Shown here in pieces: positions 1-5,606 of a DNA stretch of 6,542 bases; position 1 is the stretch's first letter, and every line of letters starts with the position of its first letter. A model generated the notes under the pieces. The model did not search any database. It saw only the letters and a program-made list of their open reading frames with translations, and was not told the DNA's origin. The DNA is taken from positions 1 through 6,542 of the forward strand of contig JANXSC010000547.1 in the NCBI GenBank assembly GCA_025352845.1, read 5' to 3'. Source of the stretch: Opitutaceae bacterium. GTDB taxonomy: Bacteria; Verrucomicrobiota; Verrucomicrobiia; Opitutales; Opitutaceae. The position numbers were made by a program, and so were the translations under genes.

Positions 1-1
1 C

Positions 2-1585
2 GCCGATCCGCGCGAGGTGAAACTGGCGCGCGCGGTCGCCGATGCCCCCGATGCGGAGTATGACGAGAATGCCGTGACAAATGATGCGGAACCGAAAGTG
101 CCGGCGAAACGCCGGAGCGGTCCGGTGAAACGGGTCGCGCAGAAGCGCGGCTGGAATGCCACCGGCGGGGAGGGCGCGCGGACGCTGGCGGTCGAGCCGG
201 AAAAACCGCTGGCGCTCGCGCCCGGCGAGTCACTGCTCCTGACGATCGAGCGCGCGACCGAAAAGGCGGACGCGATGGCGGGGGAGTTTCGCGTGAGTCT
301 GAGTTCCGACGCGCGCGCGAAGGAGCACCTCCGCGTGCCCGCGGCGGATATTGCGGTGCTGGCGTTACCGGAGGAGGCGCGCGACGCGGCGCAGCGCGAG
401 CGGCTGCTCGATTATTATGTGCGCGAGGTCGCACCGGAATTGCAGCAGGAGAGGCAGCGGCTCGCGTCGCTGCTGCGCACGCTCGACGAGATGCCTTTGC
501 AAACCACGCTCGTGCTGCGCGAGCTGGCACCGGAGAAACAGCGCAAGACGCACGTGCAGTTGCGCGGCAACTATCTCGCGCTCGGCGAGGAAGTGTCGGG
601 CGGCGTGCCGGCGGTGTTTCCGCCGCTGCCGACCGGAGCGCCGGTGGATCGGCTGGCGCTGGCGCGGTGGCTGGTGAGTCCGGAGAATCCGCTCACGGCG
701 CGCGTGCTCGCGAATCGTTATTGGGAGGCGATCTTTGGCATCGGGCTCGTGCGGACCGCGGAAGAGTTTGGTTCGCAGGGCGAGTTGCCGACGCATCCGG
801 AACTGCTCGACTGGCTGGCGCTGGAACTGTCCGGGAATGGCTGGGACACGAAACGGTTGCTCAAGACGCTCGTGATGTCCGCTGCTTACCGGCAGAGTTC
901 CCGCGTTACGCCCGAGGCGCTCGAAGCCGATCCGGAGAACCGCCTGCTCTCGCGCGGCCCGCGCTTCCGCCTCAGCGCCGAGATGGTCCGCGATCAGGCG
1001 CTGGCGGTGAGCGGGCTCTTGAGTGCGAAGGCGCACGGACCTTCGGCGCGGCCCTATCAGCCGGCGTTCGGCCTGAGCGCGGCGTTTGGCTCGGCCCTCG
1101 ATTGGAAAACGAGTGTCGGCGAAGATCGGTTTCGCCGCGGGCTTTATACCGAGTGGCGGCGGAGCAGCCCCTATCCCTCGATGGTGACGTTCGACGCGCC
1201 CAACCGCGAGGTCTGCACGCTGCGCCGCAACCGCAGCAACACGCCGCTGCAGGCGCTTGTGACGCTGAACGATCCGGTTTACGTCGAGGCGGCGCAGGCG
1301 CTCGCGCGGCAGATTGCCGTGGGCGATCGCGGGCCGGAGCAATGCGTGCACGATGGCTTTCGCCGTGTGCTCGCGCGCGTGCCGACCGAGGCCGAGTCGA
1401 CGCATCTGGTGGCGCTTTATCGCGCCGCACGGACGCGATACTCGCAAGCGCCTGAGCAAGCGGCCGCGCTGATTGCGAATCTGGAAAACCCGCCGCCGGC
1501 CGCGATTTCTCCCGCCGAACTTGCCGCGTGGACTGCGGTGGCGAATGTGCTGCTCAACCTCGATGAGGCGCTGATGAAGCGATGA
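2..1585 (+). CDS. PSCyt/PSD1 family protein (DUF1553 C-terminal part), 5'-truncated by the window
   Basis: C-terminal part of a large secreted PVC-type protein. The frame is open from base 2 with no convincing start (the GTG at 17 is only the first possible start codon), so the gene begins upstream; full-length relatives carry a signal peptide, a haem-binding PSCyt1 and a PSCyt2/DUF1549 domain before this part. Numbering from the GTG: residues about 35-98 look like the beta-sandwich segment found mid-protein in this family (GEGARTL, LALAPGESL, EFRVSLSSD). Residues 120-160 are an Arg/Glu-rich helical stretch. A family motif (TTLVLREL, HVQLRGNYL) leads into PSD1/DUF1553 at about 210-516, with DRLALARWLVSPENPLTARV, FGSQGELPTHPELLDWLA, SAAYRQSS, RGPRFRLSAEMVRDQALAVS, FDAPNREVC, NTPLQALVTLNDPVYVEAA and a closing AWTAVANVLLNLDEA. 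A Lys/Arg-rich stretch lies at residues 27-45. The function of PSD1 is not established. It ends 16 nt before a DUF1501 gene, its usual partner, so the two are probably co-transcribed. Confidence 0.93.
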   Translation, partial: ADPREVKLARAVADAPDAEYDENAVTNDAEPKVPAKRRSGPVKRVAQKRGWNATGGEGARTLAVEPEKPLALAPGESLLLTIERATEKADAMAGEFRVSLSSDARAKEHLRVPAADIAVLALPEEARDAAQRERLLDYYVREVAPELQQERQRLASLLRTLDEMPLQTTLVLRELAPEKQRKTHVQLRGNYLALGEEVSGGVPAVFPPLPTGAPVDRLALARWLVSPENPLTARVLANRYWEAIFGIGLVRTAEEFGSQGELPTHPELLDWLALELSGNGWDTKRLLKTLVMSAAYRQSSRVTPEALEADPENRLLSRGPRFRLSAEMVRDQALAVSGLLSAKAHGPSARPYQPAFGLSAAFGSALDWKTSVGEDRFRRGLYTEWRRSSPYPSMVTFDAPNREVCTLRRNRSNTPLQALVTLNDPVYVEAAQALARQIAVGDRGPEQCVHDGFRRVLARVPTEAESTHLVALYRAARTRYSQAPEQAAALIANLENPPPAAISPAELAAWTAVANVLLNLDEALMKR

Positions 1586-1601
1586 ACCACTCTCGCCACC
1601 G

Positions 1602-3050
1602 ATGAATCTCCGTTTCCAACAACTCCAGCACCAGACGCGCCGCCAGTTTCTCCGCGGTGTCGGCCAGTTCAGCCTCGGCGCGATTGCGATGGAGGCGCTC
1701 GGAAAAAACCCGCTGCGCGCTGCGGCGGCGCTGAACCCGATGGCGGTGCGCGCGCCGCATTTTGCGCCGAAGGTGAAGCGCGTGATCTACCTGCATATGT
1801 CGGGCGGGCCGCCGCACCTTGATCTTTTCGACTACAAGCCGGAGCTGGTGAAACGAGACGGGCAGCCGGCGCCGGATGACTTCGTGAAGGGGAAGCAGTT
1901 CGCGTTCACCACTGGCACGCCGAAGCTCATGGGCACGCCACGCACGTTTTCGCAGCACGGGAGCGGCGGCATCTGGATGTCCGACGCGATTCCGAATTTT
2001 CAGGCGATCGCGGACGAGCTGTGCGTCATCAAGTCGATGCACACGGATCAGTTTAACCACACGCCGGCGGAGCTGTTATTGTTGACGGGCTCACCGCGCG
2101 GCGGACGGCCCTCGCTGGGATCGTGGGTGACTTACGGGCTGGGTTCCGAAAATGAAAATCTGCCCGGCTTCGTCGTGCTCATCAGCAGCGGCGTGCAGCC
2201 GAGCGCGGGGCAGAGCGCGTGGGGCACGGGTTTTTTGCCGTCGGTTTATCAAGGCGTGCAGTGTCGCTCGAAGGGCGACCCGGTCCTCTACGTCGGCGAT
2301 CCGCCGGGCATGGATCGGGCGATGCGGCGGCAGACGCTCGACGCGCTCCGCTCGCTCAACGAAATCCAGGCGGCCGAGCTCGGCCATCCCGAAACGGCCA
2401 CGCGCATCGCCCAATACGAACTCGCCTACCGCATGCAGGCGAGCGTGCCCGAGGTCATGGACATCACGCGCGAGTCCGCCGCCACGCTCGACGCCTACGG
2501 CGCGAAACCCGGCGAGGCCAGCTTCGCCAACAACTGCCTGCTCGGCCGCCGGCTGCTGGAGCAGGGCGTGCGCTTCGTGCAGCTCTTCGACTGGGGCTGG
2601 GATTTTCACGGCACCAATCCGAAGGAAGATATCCGCGAAGGTCTCACGGCGAAGATGGCGCGCACGGACAAACCCGTGGCCGCGCTCATCCGCGATCTGA
2701 AACAACGCGGGCTGCTCGACGACACGCTCGTGATCTGGGGCGGCGAGTTTGGCCGCACGCCGTTTCGCGAGGGCCGCACCTCGGGCAGCGATGTGCTTGG
2801 GCGCGATCATTTTCCCGACGCCTACTCGCTCTTCCTCGCCGGCGGCGGTGTGAAGCACGGCCTCAGCTACGGGGCGACGGACGAACTCGGTTTCGGCGTC
2901 GTGGAAAACAAGGTCCACGTGCACGACCTGCAGGCGACCATCCTGCACCTGCTCGGCTTCGACCACACGAAGCTGACGTTCCGCTTCCAAGGCCGTGACT
3001 TCCGGCTGACCGATGTGCATGGACGGGTTGTGCAGGATATTCTGGCGTGA
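1602..3050 (+). CDS. DUF1501 domain-containing protein, Tat-exported (copy 1)
   Basis: Complete 482-aa DUF1501 protein (PF07394, alkaline-phosphatase-like fold), a predicted exported enzyme of unknown substrate. The N-terminus has a twin-arginine signal: TRRQFLR at residues 12-18, a hydrophobic stretch (FSLGAIAMEAL), then an Ala-rich possible cleavage region near 40-43. This supports the ATG at 1602. Family motifs in order: GGPPHLDLFD at 68-77 (Asp74 and Asp77 are candidate metal ligands), SMHTDQFNHTPAE near 145-157, SLGSWVTYGLGSEN at 171-184, WDFH at 333-336, VIWGGEFGRTP at 377-387, GRDH at 400-403, and VHVHDLQATILHLLGFDH near 438-455. The segment GVQCRSKGDPVLY followed by DPPG marks it as a different DUF1501 subtype from the copy at 4164. 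Many relatives have Ser in the GGPS motif where this one has Pro71. It starts 16 nt after the PSD1 gene with no Shine-Dalgarno motif visible. Length is typical for the family. The assignment is secure; the biochemical role is not known. Confidence 0.95.
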   Translation: MNLRFQQLQHQTRRQFLRGVGQFSLGAIAMEALGKNPLRAAAALNPMAVRAPHFAPKVKRVIYLHMSGGPPHLDLFDYKPELVKRDGQPAPDDFVKGKQFAFTTGTPKLMGTPRTFSQHGSGGIWMSDAIPNFQAIADELCVIKSMHTDQFNHTPAELLLLTGSPRGGRPSLGSWVTYGLGSENENLPGFVVLISSGVQPSAGQSAWGTGFLPSVYQGVQCRSKGDPVLYVGDPPGMDRAMRRQTLDALRSLNEIQAAELGHPETATRIAQYELAYRMQASVPEVMDITRESAATLDAYGAKPGEASFANNCLLGRRLLEQGVRFVQLFDWGWDFHGTNPKEDIREGLTAKMARTDKPVAALIRDLKQRGLLDDTLVIWGGEFGRTPFREGRTSGSDVLGRDHFPDAYSLFLAGGGVKHGLSYGATDELGFGVVENKVHVHDLQATILHLLGFDHTKLTFRFQGRDFRLTDVHGRVVQDILA

Positions 3051-3112
3051 TGCCGTGATTCACCGCGGCGATTGCTCGTAACGTCCGTCCGTGTCCCAGC
3101 GTCACACTGCCC

Positions 3113-3919
3113 GTGGAAAAACTCTTCGATCTGCCGAAACTGATCACCGGGCTTGTGGTGCTGTTGGTGATTTTTGTGCCGCTGGAGCGGCTGTTCCCGA
3201 TTGTGCGGCGGGATTTCTGGCAGCGGCCGGGCGTGTGGGCGGACATTGCGCATTTTTTCTTCACCAGCGTGCTGCGCAAGCTGCTGGTGTTTTTTGCGCT
3301 CGTCACGCTTACCTACGCGCTGGGCTTTCTCATTTACCCGCCGTTGCAGCAATGGCTCGCGGCGCTGCCGCGTTGGTCGCAGTTTCTGATCGCGGTATTC
3401 GTCGAGGATGTCGGCGCGTATTGGGGCCACCGGTTCGCGCACACCGTGCCGTTCCTCTGGCGCTTCCACGCCGTGCACCACAGCAGCGAGCACCTTGACT
3501 GGCTGGCGGCCAACCGCGTGCATCCCGTCGATCAGACCTTCATCCGCTGCTGCGGGGTGCTGCCGGTTTACCTGCTGGGTTTCACGAAGGAGACGTTTGG
3601 GTTTCTCGCGATCTTCGGCGGCCTGCTCGCGATTGCGGTGCATGCGAATGTCCGCTGGCGGTTCGGCTGGCTCGAGTGGATTTTGCCCACGCCGGCGTTT
3701 CACCACTGGCACCACGCCAACGAGGGGCCGGAGTCGGCGAACAAGAATCTCGCCGGCACGCTGCCCTTCACCGACTGGCTCTTCGGCACGCTGCATCTGC
3801 CGAAGCGTCTGCCGCATCGCTATGGCATCGACGAGCCGATGCCCACGGGTTACCTCGGTCAGCTTGCGCAGCCGTTTCGTGGAAAGGGGGAAGTCGCGCC
3901 TGACGAGAAACGAGCCTGA
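3113..3919 (+). CDS. Sterol desaturase / fatty acid hydroxylase superfamily membrane protein
   Basis: A 268-aa integral membrane protein of the fatty acid hydroxylase superfamily (PF04116), whose members use a histidine-bound di-iron centre and O2 to hydroxylate or desaturate lipids and sterols. The histidine boxes are intact: HRFAH at 106-110 (HX3H), HAVHH at 119-123 (HX2HH), His127 and His137, His177 in HANVRW, and HHWHH at 197-201 (HX2HH). Hydrophobic segments lie at about 10-28, 45-75, 88-103, 145-157 and 161-180. The conserved tail NKNLAGTLPFTDWLFGTL (212-228) is present. The start is GTG at 3113; the frame is open back to 3059 but holds no better start, and a hydrophobic helix begins soon after residue 9. 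No Shine-Dalgarno motif is visible. It lies 62 nt after the DUF1501 stop, so it may be co-transcribed. The substrate cannot be told from sequence; a lipid or sterol-like molecule is the family expectation. Confidence 0.92.
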   Translation: MEKLFDLPKLITGLVVLLVIFVPLERLFPIVRRDFWQRPGVWADIAHFFFTSVLRKLLVFFALVTLTYALGFLIYPPLQQWLAALPRWSQFLIAVFVEDVGAYWGHRFAHTVPFLWRFHAVHHSSEHLDWLAANRVHPVDQTFIRCCGVLPVYLLGFTKETFGFLAIFGGLLAIAVHANVRWRFGWLEWILPTPAFHHWHHANEGPESANKNLAGTLPFTDWLFGTLHLPKRLPHRYGIDEPMPTGYLGQLAQPFRGKGEVAPDEKRA

Positions 3920-4083
3920 TGTGTTCCAATTCCGCCTCTGCGTCCAAAAAACTGGCGCGAGATCAATGCGCGGCGCAAAAAGCAGCTTCAAGTGAAACAC
4001 CGCTCGTGCGGCGGCTGTATCACGGGAGTTTCCGCGCCGCCAGGCGTTGGAAGTCATGCTCCGCACCAGGCCTGATCATTTAA
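3919..4083 (+). CDS. Possible 54-codon small ORF overlapping the hydroxylase stop (doubtful)
   Basis: An ATG overlaps the hydroxylase stop codon by one base (TGATG, 3917-3921) and opens a 54-codon frame ending in TAA at 4081-4083. The product would be rich in Ala, Ser, Arg and Lys (it starts MCSNSASASKK), with no membrane segment, signal peptide or motif that I recognise. In its favour is the coupled start, the same arrangement that joins the second DUF1501 gene to its neighbour. Against it, a frame of this length is common by chance in GC-rich DNA and the composition looks like translated noncoding sequence. I judge it more likely not a gene. Confidence 0.15.
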   Translation: MCSNSASASKKLARDQCAAQKAASSETPLVRRLYHGSFRAARRWKSCSAPGLII

Positions 4084-4163
4084 TTCCAAGCTTTCCGGCG
4101 GGGCGGACTTTCGCTTCGCTTTCGAGCGTCACCCCTGCCCCGTCCCGCCGTCAATCTGCCGCC
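3920..4163. other. Intergenic stretch / probable leader of the second DUF1501 gene
   Basis: This 244-nt gap is the only sizeable noncoding stretch in the window, apart from the doubtful small ORF. I see no tRNA, no intrinsic terminator with a T-tract and no convincing sigma-70 promoter; the short AT-rich stretch at 4076-4085 could belong to a -10 region but has no well-spaced -35. Short hairpins occur at 3967-3977 (TGCG/CGCA) and 4000-4011 (CCGC/GCGG), both too weak to call. The part nearest the gene holds the long inverted repeat annotated separately. Any promoter for the DUF1501-PSCyt pair downstream would most simply lie here. Confidence 0.4.
4096..4150 (+). promoter_or_regulatory. Potential 11-bp hairpin in the leader of the second DUF1501 gene
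   Basis: CGGCGGGGCGG (4096-4106) can pair with CCGTCCCGCCG (4140-4150), giving ten Watson-Crick pairs and one G-T wobble across a 33-nt loop. A smaller hairpin, CGCT-TTCG-AGCG (4117-4128), nests in the loop. The stem ends 13 nt before the ATG at 4164, and no T-tract follows, so it is not an intrinsic terminator. If transcribed it would shape the translation initiation region. The GC-rich background makes chance stems fairly likely, and the regulatory role is inference. Confidence 0.3.
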
Positions 4164-5606
4164 ATGCCCCACGCCCCGCGTCTCGAAGACCTGTTTCTCA
4201 CTCGCCGGGATTTTCTCCAGCGGTGTGGCATCGGATTTGGGGCGCTCGGACTCGCCTCGATGGTTGGGCCGCAACTCTGCGCCGAACCGACGGGCGTAAA
4301 CATGGACCGGCCGCTGGCGCCGCGCGCGCCGCATTTTCCGGCGAAGGCGAAGCGGGTGATCCATATTTTTGCCAATGGCGGCCCGTCGCAGGTGGACACC
4401 TTCGACCCGAAGCCGGAGCTGACGAAGTGGCACGGCAAACCCATCCCTCTTGATCTGAAAACCGAGCGAAAGACGGGCGCGGCGTTTGGTTCGCCCTTCA
4501 CGTTTCAAAAATACGGCCGCAGCGGCATTGAGGTCAGCGAACTATTCCCGCACGTCGCCGAATCGATCGATGAGATTGCGGTGATTCGTTCGATGCACGC
4601 CGATGTGCCGAATCACGAGCCGTCGCTCATGCTGATGAACTGCGGCGACGCGCGGCTGCCGCGCCCGAGTCTGGGTTCGTGGGTGACCTACGGACTCGGC
4701 TCGGAAAATCAAAATCTTCCCGGCTTCATCGCGATGTGCCCCGGCGGTTATCCGATTCAGGAATCGCAGAACTGGCAGAGCGGATTTCTCCCCGGCATCT
4801 ACCAAGGCAACTACATCAACACCGCGTTCACCGAGATCGATCAGCTCATCGAGCACATCCAGAACACGGCGACCTCGCGACCCGAGCAGCGTGCGCAGCT
4901 CGATCTGTTGCAGCAGCTCAACGCCCGTCACGCGGCGAAACGCCAGCACGAGGCGCAGCTTGAGGCGCGCATCCAATCCTACGAGCTCGCTTACCGCATG
5001 CAGATCGAGGCGACAGATGCCTTCACGATTGCGCGCGAGCCGGAGGCGATGCGTGCGGCGTATGGTGACAACGTGCAGGGTCGCCAGCTCCTCACCGCGC
5101 GGCGGCTGCTGGAAAAAGGCGTGCGCTTCGTGCAGGTCTGGCACGGCGAGGGCCAGCCATGGGACAACCACGACGACATCGAGGTCAACCACCGCAAGCT
5201 CGCCCGCGACAGCGATCAGGCGATCGGCGCGCTTCTGAAAGATCTCAAGCAGCGCGGCATGCTGGAAGACACGTTGGTGATTTGGGGCGGCGAGTTTGGC
5301 CGCACCCCGGTCGTCGAGCTTCCCACGGCCGGGGCCAATGCTGGCAAGGTCAACGGTCGCGATCACAATCACTACGGCTTCACGATGTGGCTGGCCGGCG
5401 GCGGGGTGAAAGGCGGCACCACGTATGGCGCGACCGACGAATTCGGTTTCAAGGCCGTCGACAAACCGGTGCATGTGCACGACCTCCACGCCACGATTCT
5501 CGCGTTGCTCGGTTTCGATCATGAGAAACTGACCTATCGCCACGCCGGCCGGGATTTTCGGCTGACTGATGTGCACGGCAAGGTCGTGCGTGATTTGATT
5601 GCGTGA
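4164..5606 (+). CDS. DUF1501 domain-containing protein, Tat-exported (copy 2)
   Basis: Complete 480-aa DUF1501 protein (PF07394). The frame extends upstream to a TTG at 4047 and an ATG at 4056, but the ATG at 4164 puts a Tat motif (TRRDFLQ, residues 13-19) and hydrophobic stretch (GFGALGLASMVG) at the N-terminus, with a plausible LCA|E cleavage at residue 40, so I chose it; the extra 39 residues look noncoding. Motifs in order: NGGPSQVDTFD at 71-81, SMHADVPNHEPS near 143-154, SLGSWVTYGLGSEN at 169-182, an amphipathic Gln/Arg/Glu-rich helical region at about 222-280, WDNHDD at 333-338, VIWGGEFGRTP at 372-382, GRDHNHYGFTMWLAGGGVKGG at 398-418, and VHVHDLHATILALLGFDH at 436-453. It differs from copy 1 in the middle region (NTAFTEIDQLIEHIQN instead of GDPVLY/PPG) and in the DNHDD motif. 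Its stop shares one base with the start of the PSCyt gene that follows, which indicates translational coupling. The substrate is unknown. Confidence 0.95.
   Translation: MPHAPRLEDLFLTRRDFLQRCGIGFGALGLASMVGPQLCAEPTGVNMDRPLAPRAPHFPAKAKRVIHIFANGGPSQVDTFDPKPELTKWHGKPIPLDLKTERKTGAAFGSPFTFQKYGRSGIEVSELFPHVAESIDEIAVIRSMHADVPNHEPSLMLMNCGDARLPRPSLGSWVTYGLGSENQNLPGFIAMCPGGYPIQESQNWQSGFLPGIYQGNYINTAFTEIDQLIEHIQNTATSRPEQRAQLDLLQQLNARHAAKRQHEAQLEARIQSYELAYRMQIEATDAFTIAREPEAMRAAYGDNVQGRQLLTARRLLEKGVRFVQVWHGEGQPWDNHDDIEVNHRKLARDSDQAIGALLKDLKQRGMLEDTLVIWGGEFGRTPVVELPTAGANAGKVNGRDHNHYGFTMWLAGGGVKGGTTYGATDEFGFKAVDKPVHVHDLHATILALLGFDHEKLTYRHAGRDFRLTDVHGKVVRDLIA

Noticed and set aside
365..1459. Long open frame on the minus strand (364 codons), with further long minus-strand frames at 2867-4066 and 4542-5723
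   Set aside because: They lie antisense to genes with clear family motifs, and their predicted proteins are Arg/His-rich low-complexity sequences typical of shadow frames in GC-rich DNA.
1582..1605. ATG overlapping the first gene's stop as an alternative start
   Set aside because: It is out of frame with the DUF1501 gene and stops after seven codons.
2736..2758. 23-base identical direct repeat, again at 5283-5305
   Set aside because: It encodes the conserved WGGEFGRT motif in both DUF1501 proteins, so conserved protein sequence explains it without a mobile or recombination element.
3967..4011. Candidate intrinsic terminator after the hydroxylase gene
   Set aside because: The hairpins have only 4-bp stems and no following T-tract on the + strand.
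4047..4085. Possible sigma-70 promoter (TTGGAA with a downstream AT-rich stretch)
   Set aside because: The spacing between the -35-like hexamer and the AT-rich stretch is about 26 nt, too long for a standard promoter.
4047..4163. Upstream extension of the second DUF1501 gene from TTG 4047 or ATG 4056
   Set aside because: It would place 36-39 motif-free residues before the Tat signal; the ATG at 4164 gives a normal signal position and family length.
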